Source: Microbulbifer hainanensis | GTDB lineage: Bacteria; Pseudomonadota; Gammaproteobacteria; Pseudomonadales; Cellvibrionaceae | DNA: 64,000 bases | Assembly (NCBI RefSeq): GCF_014904735.1 | Contig: NZ_JACZCR010000027.1 | Location: 1-64,000, forward strand | Reading direction: 5' to 3' | In this document: positions 19,436 to 29,100 of the stretch, piece by piece | Position numbering within the stretch: position 1 is the stretch's first letter | How the letters are laid out: every line of letters begins with the position of its first letter | The notes under the pieces: generated by a model | Database searches by the model: none | The model's input: the letters and a program-made list of their open reading frames with translations, nothing else | What the model was told of the DNA's origin: nothing | Position numbers and translations under genes: made by a program

Positions 19436-22129
19436 ATGACTGATACAGACGCACAGCGCCAGTGGCATTGCCTGTCGCCGCGGGAAGTCGCCGCCCAGCT
19501 GGACAGCAGCGACACGGGTTTGTCGACTGCGGAGGCGGACCGTCGCCGAGAAAGCTTTGGCGCCAATGAGCTGCCGCTGCCACGTCCGCCGGGCTTTCCC
19601 CGGATGTTCCTGCGCCAGTTCATCAGTCCGTTGATCTACGTCTTGCTGGCGGCGATGCTGGTTTCCCTCAGTGTCGGCAAGTTGGCCGATGCCTCCTTTA
19701 TCGGCCTGATACTGCTGCTCAATGCTTTCATCGGTGCGCTGCAGGAATACCACGCACATCGCAGCGCACTGGCGCTGCGCAAGCTGATGGTCAGTCGCGC
19801 CCGGGTAATCCGCGACCGTGAAACCTGTGAAATCGCCGCCGAGGCACTGGTTCCCGGCGATATGGTGCTGCTCTCGTCTGGCGACCGTGTGCCCGCCGAT
19901 CTGCGTCTGGTGGAATCGACGGGCCTGGAAGTGGACGAGTCGGTGCTCACCGGCGAATCACTGCCGGTTTACAAGGACAGCGACGTCCTGTGCGCGGAAG
20001 AAGCTCCGGTCGCTGAGCGGAACAATCAATGTTTCGCCGGCAGTCTGGTTTCTTCCGGCCGCGGCCGCGGCCTGGTGACCGCCACCGGGCTGCATACCGA
20101 GATGGGCAAGCTGAGTCTCAGCCTGGTGTCGGCAGAGTCCGCCCAGCCGCCACTGTTCCAGCGCATAGAGCGTTTCAGCAAGAAACTCACCATTGCGCTG
20201 CTGGGCACGGTGGCTGTACTGGCCCTGATCGAGCTGGCGCGAGACACGCCGCCGCTGGTTATTTTCATGACAGTGGTCGCCCTGGCGGTGTCTGCCATCC
20301 CCGAGGGTTTGCCGATGGCGCTGACGGTGGTGCTCTCCATCGGCACCCGGCGCATGGTCAAGCGCCATGTGATCGTGCGCAAGTTGGTGGCTGTGGAAAG
20401 TCTCGGATCCTGCACGGTCATTGCGGCCGACAAGACCGGCACCCTGACCGAAAACCAGCTCACTGCGCGAGAAGTTGGCTTCTGCGATGGCGGCAGTTAT
20501 ATCGTCAATGGCGGCAGCCTCCCTGTGGATCCAGATCCACAGGTAGAGGACCACGCCCTGATGGCCCGCGTTGCCCGGGTCGCAGCCCTGTGCAATGAGG
20601 CGGAGCTGCACCCGCTGGAAAATGGCCAGTGGCACAGCAGTGGCGATGCTGTCGATCAGGCGTTGCTGGTCATGGCGCACAAGACCGGTTACAAGCGGAA
20701 AGCACTACTTCGCGCGCACAGGCTGGAGGGGCAGATTCACTACGAACCGGCACTGGGTTTCGCCGCCACGCTGCACGCAGATGGCGATCGCCAGCTGGTT
20801 TGCGTCAAGGGCGCCCTGGAGAAACTGCTGCCGATGTCGAGCCACATGGCCACTGCCGATGGCGATGTGGCTCTGGATGGTGAGCGGGCGGTGGCGCAGA
20901 TGCAGCGTTTGGCCGAGCGCGGAGCGCGTGTTCTGGCGCTGGCGGAAGGGCACCGGTCCAGCGTGGAGGGACTTTCTGCGGCGGGTTTATCCGACCTCTG
21001 CCTGTTGGGCCTGGTAGGCATGTTCGATCCATTGCGTCCCGAGGCGGCCGCGGCGGTGGCGGAATGTCGGGCAGCGGGCATCAACGTGTGTATGCTGACC
21101 GGGGATCACCCGCACACGGCCATCAGTATTGCGCGGGAGCTGGAGCTGGCAGATTCCGGGGAGCACGCAGTCACCGGCGCCGAGCTGGAGCGGGCGGCAA
21201 ATGATGGGCCCCAGGCGATTGATGCGCTGACCGCGGGCGCCCGTATCTATGCCCGCGTTTCGCCGGAGCAGAAATTGACGATCGTTCAATCGCTGCAGCG
21301 CCAGGGGGAGTTCGTCGCAGTGACCGGCGACGGCGTGAACGATGCGCCGGCGCTGAAAAGCGCGCACGTCGGCGTGGCTATGGGGCAGCGGGGCACGGAA
21401 GTGGCGAAGGAGTCGGCCGACCTGCTGCTGACCGACGACAACTTTGCATCGGTGGTCGCCGGTGTCGAAGAGGGCCGAATTGCCTACCAGAATATCCGCA
21501 AAGTCATCTTCTTTTTGATCTCCACCGGCGCCGCGGAAGTCGTTCTGTTCGTGCTGACCACCACTTTCGGCCTGCCGTTGCCGCTGACACCGGTACAGCT
21601 GTTATGGCTGAACCTGGTCACGAACAGTGTGCAGAGCATCGGTCTGGCACTGGAGCCGGGTGAAGGTGACGAAATGCAGAGACCGCCGCGGCGGCCGAAA
21701 GAATCGCTGTTTAACCCGTTGATGCTGCGCCGGGTGATTACCTCCGGACTGGTGATGGGCGGCCTTGCCTTCGGCTGTTTCTACTGGTTGCTGCAGCAGG
21801 GCTGGCACGTAGACGCGGCGCGCAACAGTGTGTTGCTGCTGATGGTGCTGTTCGAGAATGTGCAGGTGTTTAACAGCCGCTCCGAGAATCGTTCAATATT
21901 CCGCCAGCCGTTCTTTGCCAATCCGGTGTTACTGCTGGGCACTTTGGCGGCACAGGGCATTCATATTCTTTCTCTCTACTCGCCACTGATGCAGCATGTC
22001 CTGGGTGTCTCGCCGGTGGGTGCCAAGCAGTGGGTGGCGCTGTTGGCGGTGGCGATACTGCAGCTGCTGGCGATGGAGCTGCTCTTGTTGTTCACAAAAT
22101 CCCGGCGATCCGGGGATCCTCCATCGTAG
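19436..22129 (+). CDS. Ca2+-type (P2) cation-transporting P-type ATPase
   Basis: 897 residues from ATG 19436 (an upstream extension to 19304 lacks support). N-terminal cation-ATPase domain (LSPREVAAQLDSSDTGLSTAEADRRR), LTGES actuator loop, TM4 motif SAIPEGLPMALTV (PEGLP, Ca2+-site type), phosphorylation site DKTGTLTENQ, hinge TGDGVNDAPALK, and a C-terminal membrane block LPLPLTPVQLLWLNLVTN. These place it among P2A-like calcium/magnesium pumps; Na+ or Mn2+ export remains possible. It is divergent from the CNB-fold gene and convergent with ppsA. Confidence 0.92.
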   Translation: MTDTDAQRQWHCLSPREVAAQLDSSDTGLSTAEADRRRESFGANELPLPRPPGFPRMFLRQFISPLIYVLLAAMLVSLSVGKLADASFIGLILLLNAFIGALQEYHAHRSALALRKLMVSRARVIRDRETCEIAAEALVPGDMVLLSSGDRVPADLRLVESTGLEVDESVLTGESLPVYKDSDVLCAEEAPVAERNNQCFAGSLVSSGRGRGLVTATGLHTEMGKLSLSLVSAESAQPPLFQRIERFSKKLTIALLGTVAVLALIELARDTPPLVIFMTVVALAVSAIPEGLPMALTVVLSIGTRRMVKRHVIVRKLVAVESLGSCTVIAADKTGTLTENQLTAREVGFCDGGSYIVNGGSLPVDPDPQVEDHALMARVARVAALCNEAELHPLENGQWHSSGDAVDQALLVMAHKTGYKRKALLRAHRLEGQIHYEPALGFAATLHADGDRQLVCVKGALEKLLPMSSHMATADGDVALDGERAVAQMQRLAERGARVLALAEGHRSSVEGLSAAGLSDLCLLGLVGMFDPLRPEAAAAVAECRAAGINVCMLTGDHPHTAISIARELELADSGEHAVTGAELERAANDGPQAIDALTAGARIYARVSPEQKLTIVQSLQRQGEFVAVTGDGVNDAPALKSAHVGVAMGQRGTEVAKESADLLLTDDNFASVVAGVEEGRIAYQNIRKVIFFLISTGAAEVVLFVLTTTFGLPLPLTPVQLLWLNLVTNSVQSIGLALEPGEGDEMQRPPRRPKESLFNPLMLRRVITSGLVMGGLAFGCFYWLLQQGWHVDAARNSVLLLMVLFENVQVFNSRSENRSIFRQPFFANPVLLLGTLAAQGIHILSLYSPLMQHVLGVSPVGAKQWVALLAVAILQLLAMELLLLFTKSRRSGDPPS

Positions 22130-22196
22130 GAGTGGGCCGGTTCTGTCGATGGGCCAGCCGCGCTGGCGGAGAACTGATTGCCAATAGCCGCCTGAC

Positions 22197-22210
22197 TTGA
22201 TCCAGATCAA
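22197..22210 (+). promoter_or_regulatory. perfect FNR/Anr box
   Basis: TTGATCCAGATCAA matches TTGAT-N4-ATCAA at all ten consensus positions. It lies between the 3' ends of two convergent genes, so it cannot serve either of them. Its centre (22203.5) is 41.5 bases from a start at 22245, the class II activator position, and AACAAT at 22232-22237 sits where the -10 should be. Confidence 0.7.
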
Positions 22211-22244
22211 TCGGGCGATCGGCTCGGGTGAAACAATCCGACCG

Positions 22245-22396
22245 TTGTTGCCTGTTTCAGGCGCTTCAATAGCCGGTCATGGAAGGCCGGAGGAGAGTTG
22301 AAAGACCCGGCAGGTCTACTCTCCGCTGTGTCATCGAAAATAATTAATGAGATGGCGAGTTGAGAAAGGCAGGGACTGCCTTTTTCAACTTTTTTC
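22245..22396 (+). ncRNA. candidate FNR-dependent small RNA, about 150 nt
   Basis: No protein-coding frame of note. Predicted 5' end is near 22245 from the FNR box and -10. Structure read directly: CCGG arms at 22273-22276 and 22287-22290 with a loop containing ATGGAAGG; then a bulged hairpin GGAGAGT (22292-22298), bulge TGAA, AGACC (22303-22307), loop CGGCA, GGTCT ACTCTCC (22313-22324), 12 base pairs in all; then an unstructured AT-rich stretch (about 22334-22350) and the terminator at 22358-22396. The layout (regulated promoter, hairpin, A/U-rich single strand, intrinsic terminator) is that of Hfq-type regulators such as FnrS or PhrS. Alternative: merely the long 3' UTR and terminator of the Ca2+-ATPase gene. 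Confidence 0.5.
22358..22396 (+). terminator. strong intrinsic terminator
   Basis: AGTTGAGAAAGGCAG / CTGCCTTTTTCAACT form a 15-bp stem with one G-T wobble and a 3-base loop, followed by six T and C on the plus strand. The opposite strand has no U-tract after the stem, so it acts on plus-strand transcripts. It overlaps the 3' end of ppsA. Confidence 0.85.
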
Positions 22397-24793
22397 TATA
22401 GCGACGACCTTTTCGATGGTGCGCAAAAGGGCGTCGGGGCTGAGGCTGATCGAATCGATTCCCAGCTTTACCAGGTATTCCGCCACTTCCGGGTAATTCG
22501 ACGGTGCCTCACCGCAGATTCCTGCGGGAATCTTATTGCGCTGGGCACCTTCTACCGCCTGGCGGATCATTTCGAGCACACCAGGGTCCCGCTCGTCAAA
22601 ATCGAAAGCGACGATATCTGAATCCCGATCGACGCCCAACACCAGTTGGGTCAGGTCGTTGGAGCCGATGGAAATACCGTCGAACAGCTGGCTGAAGGCG
22701 TCAATCTGCACGACGTTGTTCGGTATCTCGCACATCACATAGACCGCGAGATCATTCGAACCGGGCTGGAGCCCGTGTGCAGACATCGTCTGTAATACCC
22801 GTTCACCCTCAGGAATACGGCGACAAAAGGGAATCATCACTTTGATATTGGTGAAGCCCATGGTCTCCCGCGCGCGCTTGAGCGCGGCGCACTCCAGAGC
22901 GAAGCCATCTGCATAAGCCTCGTGCGCGTAGCGCGCGGCACCGCGGAAGCCCAGCATCGGATTTTCCTCCCGGGGCTCGAAAGACGCGCCACCGATCAGA
23001 CGAGCGTACTCGTTCGTCTTGAAATCCGAGGTCCGCACAATGACCGGTCGCGGGTAGAAGGCGGCGGCGATGGTGCCAATACCCTCGGACAGCTTTTCAA
23101 TAAAGAAGTCAGCGCCGCTTGGATAATTTTCGATCAGTTGGCTGAGTTTCTGCTTGTCGTCGTCGTTCTCGATTTTGTCCGGGCACGCCAATGCCATCGG
23201 GTGGGCCTTGATATGCTCGTTGACGATAAACTCCATGCGTGCAAGACCTACACCGTCGCAGGGCAGGGCGCTCAGGCGGAATGCCTGTTCCGGACTACCC
23301 AGGTTGATCATCATTTTGGTCTTCGGTCTCGGCACATTGTCCAGCTCGGTGGTCGTTACATCGAAAGGGATCTCGCCGGCATAGACCATGCCCACATCGC
23401 CTTCGGCGCAGGAAAGCGTGACAGATTCTCCATCAGTCAGGTTGCGTCCTCCATCGCCGATGCCGACCACCGCGGGAATGCCGAATTCACGCGCCACTAT
23501 GGCCGCATGGCAGGTGCGGCCGCCGCGTTCGGTTACCAGCGCTGCGGCCCGGCGCATGGCCGGGCCCCAGTCCGGACTGGTACTTTCGGCAAACAGCACT
23601 TCGCCGTCTTCAAAATCCGCCAGCTGCTCAACACTGTCGATTCTGCGTAGCTTGCCACTCGCGATACCGGTACCGATGGCGCGCCCCTTTGCGAGCAGGG
23701 ACTGGCTGTCTGGCTTGGAGTGGAATTTGTAGCGCTGCAGGACGTTGCGGGGTTTCTGTGAGGCAACGGTTTCGGGGCGTGCCTGCAACAGGTAGAGCTG
23801 CTCGTCATCGCCGTCCTTGGCCCATTCGATATCCATAGGGCAGGGCGCGCCGCGCTTTTCACTGTAGTGTTTCTCGGTAGTGATGGCGTAGCCCGCGAGT
23901 GTCAGTATCTCGTCATCCCTGAGGCTGTAATGGCGCCGGCGCGCATCCGGTGTCTCGATATTGTGCAGTTCCTGGCTATTCAGGTCCTCATCGCACACCA
24001 GGGTCTGCTGCTTGGCGCCCAGTTGCCGGCGTAGCACACAGCGGTGCCCCTGCTCGAAGGTGGGTTTGTGCACATAGAATTCATCCGGATCTACCGCGCC
24101 CTGCACAATATTTTCACCGAGACCGAAAGCAGAGTTGATAAACACGACATCCGGAAAGCCGCTGTCGGTATCGAGAGTGAACATCACGCCGCTTGAAGCG
24201 TGGTCCGAGCGCACCATCTTCATCACCGCTATGGCCAGATAAACCTTAAAGTGATCGAAACCATTGCGTTCGCGATAGCTGATGGCGCGCTCGGTAAACA
24301 GAGAGGCGAAGCAGCGCCTGCACGCATCGAGCAGGCCGTCTTTATCGCCAATATTCAGGTAACTCTCGTGCTGACCGGCAAAGCTGGCACTGGGAAGGTC
24401 CTCGGCGGTGGCGGAGCTCCGCACGGCGAGGCGCAACTGCGGGCCGTATTGTTCGCACAGTTGTACATAGGCTTTAGTGATCTCGCCCTTCAAGTCGTCG
24501 GGTAAGCCCGCTTCGTACACGATCTTGCGCGATTCCGCGGCTATTTTCCCCAGCTGCGCGCTATCTACGTTAGGGACATCCGCGATCAGTTTGCGCAGCG
24601 GTTCCCAGGCACCGGCGCTGTCAAGTACGGCGCGGTAGGCGGCAGAGGTTATGGCGAAGCCGTTGGGAACGCGAATTCCCTGGGGCGCAAGGGATCGGTA
24701 CATTTCCCCCAGCGAGGCGGTCTTGCCGCCGACATCGGCAATATCGTCGAGGCCGATAGTGTCGAACCAGCGGATATAGCGGTTTTCTTTCAT
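22385..24793 (-). CDS. ppsA: phosphoenolpyruvate synthase
   Basis: 802 residues, family length 790-810. ATP-grasp N-terminal domain (VGGKTASLGEMY near 21; RSSATAEDLPSASFAGQ near 110), swivelling phosphohistidine domain with GGRTCHAAIVARE (catalytic His near 425), and the C-terminal PEP-binding barrel with the GICGEAPSN loop. Reaction: pyruvate + ATP + H2O to PEP + AMP + Pi. ATG 24793 is chosen; the frame runs 26 codons further but starts there lack family similarity. With E1/E2 and AcsA it gives the island both exits from pyruvate. Confidence 0.95.
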   Translation of the reverse strand: MKENRYIRWFDTIGLDDIADVGGKTASLGEMYRSLAPQGIRVPNGFAITSAAYRAVLDSAGAWEPLRKLIADVPNVDSAQLGKIAAESRKIVYEAGLPDDLKGEITKAYVQLCEQYGPQLRLAVRSSATAEDLPSASFAGQHESYLNIGDKDGLLDACRRCFASLFTERAISYRERNGFDHFKVYLAIAVMKMVRSDHASSGVMFTLDTDSGFPDVVFINSAFGLGENIVQGAVDPDEFYVHKPTFEQGHRCVLRRQLGAKQQTLVCDEDLNSQELHNIETPDARRRHYSLRDDEILTLAGYAITTEKHYSEKRGAPCPMDIEWAKDGDDEQLYLLQARPETVASQKPRNVLQRYKFHSKPDSQSLLAKGRAIGTGIASGKLRRIDSVEQLADFEDGEVLFAESTSPDWGPAMRRAAALVTERGGRTCHAAIVAREFGIPAVVGIGDGGRNLTDGESVTLSCAEGDVGMVYAGEIPFDVTTTELDNVPRPKTKMMINLGSPEQAFRLSALPCDGVGLARMEFIVNEHIKAHPMALACPDKIENDDDKQKLSQLIENYPSGADFFIEKLSEGIGTIAAAFYPRPVIVRTSDFKTNEYARLIGGASFEPREENPMLGFRGAARYAHEAYADGFALECAALKRARETMGFTNIKVMIPFCRRIPEGERVLQTMSAHGLQPGSNDLAVYVMCEIPNNVVQIDAFSQLFDGISIGSNDLTQLVLGVDRDSDIVAFDFDERDPGVLEMIRQAVEGAQRNKIPAGICGEAPSNYPEVAEYLVKLGIDSISLSPDALLRTIEKVVAIEKS

Positions 24794-25132
24794 AGTGAAC
24801 GCACTTGATTTGGGGCAAGCCTGGGACTGGTGCGAGTTGGTGGTCGGCGGCGGCCGCAAGAGTCCACGCAACGGAATCTACTTTAGTACATATAGATCCG
24901 CTATCTGGGCACGGTGGTTTTTCGGGCTGCCCATAAATTGGCTCCTCATTCAACGCGAGTTAATTCACTCATGAGTATTCTTAAACATTGTCGTACTAAG
25001 CTTTGACGGCGCCACAACGAAATCAGAAGAACGGCGATAAGCCGCGCGATGGGAATTACAAAAATGTGAAGGCGTCCAAATCTTCCACGAACCACAAATT
25101 GCTTTGCACGTTTTTGTGCGGGAAAGCCAGAC
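24794..25132. other. divergent promoter region between ppsA and the universal stress gene
   Basis: 339 bases, no convincing gene. It contains GAGT-TAATTC-ACTC (24957-24970), which runs into the perfect palindrome ACTCATGAGT (24967-24976), so GAGT/ACTC half sites are repeated: a plausible operator. TTGATTTGGGGCAA (about 24813-24826) matches an FNR box at 8 of 10 positions but is too close to the ppsA start to act as an activator site. Confidence 0.4.
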
Positions 25133-26122
25133 ATGCCATTCAAACACATCTTGTTGCCTCTCGATGGATCGACTATCGCTGAAGAGGCAATCACGCATTG
25201 CATCATGCTCGCGCGTAACACCGGCGCGGAAATCCATTTACTGCACGTTCAGAGGTCGCAGAACCACACCAGTGAGCAGAGTATCGATCCGGTGGATTGG
25301 CGGCTGCGCAGGGCAGAATTGCGTAGCTACCTCAACCGGGTCGCAGAACGTATCGCTGAGAAGGATATCGAGGTCACCCTGTCCGTGGTGGAGGGTCGCC
25401 CCGCGGAGCAGATCGTCGAGTATTGCGAAGAAATGGATATCGACCTGATCGTGTTTACCGCTTATGGCAAAGGGGGGATCACCCGCTTTGACTTTGGCAG
25501 TACCGCGCAGAAGGTTTTCAGCGGTTCCGGGCGCTCGTTCATGATCGTGCGGCCGGGCGAGACGCCATCGGACGCGGAAAAGACATCCTACCGCCGCATT
25601 TTGATATCGATGGACGGTTCACCACGCTCCGAGTGGGTGGCCTGCCAAGTGGCATCGATGATGCGTGGGCAGGAGGTGGAATTGATACTCCTGCAGGTAA
25701 TTGCCGTACCGGAGATGCCCCGGCGTATGCCAATCACCCGAGAGGAACACGCCACGCGGGAAAAGTTTGTCGAGTGTAACCGTCGCGCTGCGGAGGCTTA
25801 CCTCGAGGAAATCGCCAAACAACTGCAAAACGGTATCAAGGTCCGCCCGCTACTCCTTGTTGGGCAGAACGTTGCCGAGCGCATCTACGCGACCGCGGCC
25901 GAGGAGGGCGCCGACCTGATCGCGATGAGTGCCCACGACTGGCAAACCGGTGCCCAGCAGGTCACCGGTACCGTCTGCCACACCGTGATGTGTCACAGTA
26001 ACCTGCCTGTTTTGGTTTTCCAGGATCTTCCAGAAGCCCAGCTGCAGGCCCTGGGGGCCGGTGCTGATTTTTGCCAGATACGCCATCCGACAGTTCCGGA
26101 AAATAATTCTGCCCATCGATGA
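25133..26122 (+). CDS. tandem universal stress protein (two UspA domains)
   Basis: 329 residues, two Usp folds in tandem: about 1-145 (FKHILLPLDGSTIAEEA ... GKGGITRFDFGSTAQKVF) and 150-310 (YRRILISMDGSPRSEW ... HSNLPVLVFQD). The first domain keeps the G-xx-G...GS ATP-binding signature in part; the second ends in an altered version (AHDWQTGAQQVTGTVCHTV). The stop overlaps the glucan synthase start as ATGA, so the two are co-translated. Usp proteins support survival in stasis and hypoxia; the exact role is unknown. Confidence 0.92.
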   Translation: MPFKHILLPLDGSTIAEEAITHCIMLARNTGAEIHLLHVQRSQNHTSEQSIDPVDWRLRRAELRSYLNRVAERIAEKDIEVTLSVVEGRPAEQIVEYCEEMDIDLIVFTAYGKGGITRFDFGSTAQKVFSGSGRSFMIVRPGETPSDAEKTSYRRILISMDGSPRSEWVACQVASMMRGQEVELILLQVIAVPEMPRRMPITREEHATREKFVECNRRAAEAYLEEIAKQLQNGIKVRPLLLVGQNVAERIYATAAEEGADLIAMSAHDWQTGAQQVTGTVCHTVMCHSNLPVLVFQDLPEAQLQALGAGADFCQIRHPTVPENNSAHR

Positions 26123-29100
26123 AATTAAGATCTGGAAAATCCGACAGGCCCGCTCGCGGTCGCAAGTTCTTTTTGCGCCGGAAACCGCCACAAGTCGCCC
26201 GAGAATCGGGAAATCAAACCGAAAGCAGCGCCAGTAAACAGGGGCGGGACGATGAGCAGATGCGCCGCGAGACCATTGCCGCACTCGCCAAACGCCACCG
26301 GCACCTTGTCGACATAGAGCGCGGCTATCCGCTGAAATCGCACCTGCGGACACTGGATAAGCATTTTCAGGAAATATACCAACAGCTCGCCACGCGCGTT
26401 GAGGCGGGCGAAAAGGGTACCCGCAGTGAAGAGTGGTTGTTGGATAACCGCCACGTTGTCCAGGAGGCGTTGGAGCTGGTTCGCGAATCCCTGCCGCGGA
26501 ATTACCTGCGACAATTGCCCAAGGTTGCTGCGGAAGACGGCGGCACCGATTTACGTGTGCACGCGCTGGCCGATACGCTGGTGTCCAACCTGTTGCAGCC
26601 AGTGGATATCGAGTCCATCCACGGTTTGGTCGACCAATACCAGGAAGAGACCATTCTGAGTACCGGCGAGCTGTGGGCTCTACCGGCGCTGCTGCGCCTG
26701 AGCCTACTGGAGCATTTGGCGCATTTTGCCGATGAAGCCCTGGAGCAGGCGCTGGCTTCAGCCGAGGCCGAGAGTGTCGGTATCGCCAGCGCCATTATCA
26801 GTCTGCGGGAACTGCGCTCTCACGACTGGCGGGATTTTATTGAATCCCTGAGCCGCGTGGATCGGATTCTGTCATCGGATCCTGCGGGCGCCTACGAAAA
26901 AATGGATTTCGAAACCCGCGATCACTACCGCGGCGTCATCGAAAAGCTCGCGCGCGGTAGTGACAGCGCCGAGTTCCAGATCGCCCAGCGTCTTGTGGCG
27001 CTCAGTGAAGAGCAGGAACCGGGCAGCCGCCGGCGACATGTCGGTTACTTCCTGGTTGGAGAAGGGGAAGCGGAGCTTGAGCAGGCGGTGGAATTCCGGC
27101 CGAATATCCTGCAGCGTTTGCACCGGCAGCTGTTGCATAAGGCCTCTACAGTCTATTTCTCCGGGCTGGCTCTTTTCTCCGTGCCGCTGCTACTGGCCCT
27201 CGCCATTTATCTACTCGTCCATGGCACAGGAATCGGCCTTGCGCTACTTGTTGTAGCCATTGCGGCAGTGCCTCTGGTGGGCATGGCCCTCGCATTGGTC
27301 AACGGACTGATTACCCACAGCCTATCGCCGCGCAAGCTGCCCAAGATGGATTTCGAGCGAGGGATTCCCGCGGAATGCCGCACCGCGGTGGTCATGCCCG
27401 TGCTGTTTTCCGACGCGGAAGACATGCAGAAGATTCTCGAATGTCTTGAGATCAATTTCCTCAACAACGACGACGGCAATCTGGTCTATGTCGTTCTCAG
27501 TGATTTCTCCGACGCCGACATGCAGAGCGCCCCGGGGGATGATGAACTGCTACAGGCCGCTCGAGATTCCATTGAGGCGCTGAACGAGCGCTATTCGGAC
27601 GCCGAGGGCAGGGCACCATTCCTTCTGCTGCATCGCGAGCGTCGCTGGAATCCGGCAGAAAACTGTTGGATGGGCTGGGAGCGCAAGCGCGGCAAGCTTA
27701 TCGAGTTCAATCGCGTGCTGAAGGGGCGTGACACCGAGAGTTTCGTGGCCTGTTTCGGCGACCGGGAACAGCTGAGACATGTGCGTTACGTCATTACCCT
27801 CGACGCCGATAGCCAGATGCCGCCGGGCACGGCGCGGCGCCTTGTCGGCACCATGGCACATCCACTCAACCGGGCGGTGATCGACGAAAATGTCCGGCGC
27901 GTCGTCGCTGGCTATGGCTTCTTGCAGCCTCGACTGGAAACCGATCCCGCGGGCTCCGAAGAGACGGTGTTCTCTGAGGTTTTTTCCGGCGATCGCAGCG
28001 TCGACCTGTATACACACGCCGTTTCCGACGCCTACCAGGACTTGTTCGGCGAGGCGATATTTGCGGGCAAGGGTATCTACGATCCGGCCGTCTTCTCCCA
28101 GACCCTGGCCGGTCATCTTCCGGAAAACACGATACTGAGCCACGACCTACTGGAGGGCGCGATCGGCGGAGCGGCGCTGCTTTCAGATACGATCTTCTAC
28201 GAGCAGTACCCCCCCAATGTTTTCGCCCTGTTGCGGCGATCCCATCGCTGGATTCGGGGCGACTGGCAGCTGTTGTCCTGGCTGGGCAACAGGGTACCGG
28301 TCGACGATGGAAAAAAAGTAGCGAACCCACTGCCGCCGATTCACCGCTGGAAAATTGCCGATAACCTGCGTCGCAGCCTCGAGGCGCCCAGTCTGCTGGC
28401 GCTGTTCCTGCTGGCCTGGAGTGGCTGGCTGCCGGGCAGCGCGCTGGTCTGGACCCTGGGGCTTCTATTTCTTTCAGCGGCACCGGTATGGCTGGAGTTA
28501 CTGTCCATACTGTGGCGCAGTATTGCCGATCCCCTGTGCGCCGCGCGCCATTTGCGCGGCGGACCGGCGGTATTACAGCAGCGAGCCCTCCACTGGTTGC
28601 TGTCGTTGGCGTTGTTGCCGACCCAGGCGGTCAATGCGTTAGACGCCATAGTGCGCACCCTATACCGTTTGGCTATATCTCACCGCCACCTGCTGGAATG
28701 GCGATCCGCGGCCCATGTGAATCGCTCCGCGAGCGCAGCCTTGTCCGTAAATGGCGCCTGGCGGGAGCTTTGGATTTCGCCGGTGTTTGCGATTCTCGCG
28801 ATCATATGGCTGCTGTTCACGGCACCTGTAAATCTGTTGCCCGCCGCGCCGCTGCTACTGGCCTGGCTGCTGTTGCCGCAATTGATTTACCGTATCAACC
28901 TGCCGCACCGCTTCGAGGCGCCGACGCTGACGGAAGAAAACATCAGCGAGTTGCGATTGCTGAGCCGCCGCACCTGGTTTTTCTTCGAGCACTTTATGGG
29001 GCCGGACGATCACTGGCTGCCACCGGACAACTACCAGGAGGAGCCGCTGGCAGTTCTGGCGCGCCGGACTTCGCCTACCAATATTGGGCTCGGCCTGCTT

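Noticed and set aside
22278-22346. 22-codon open frame inside the candidate sRNA
   Set aside because: No ribosome site; it runs through the hairpin and is Arg-rich, so more likely chance than a dual-function RNA, although this was not excluded.
24813-24826. FNR-like box TTGATTTGGGGCAA upstream of ppsA
   Set aside because: One half site is degenerate, and the position (20-33 bases before the start codon) does not allow activation of ppsA.
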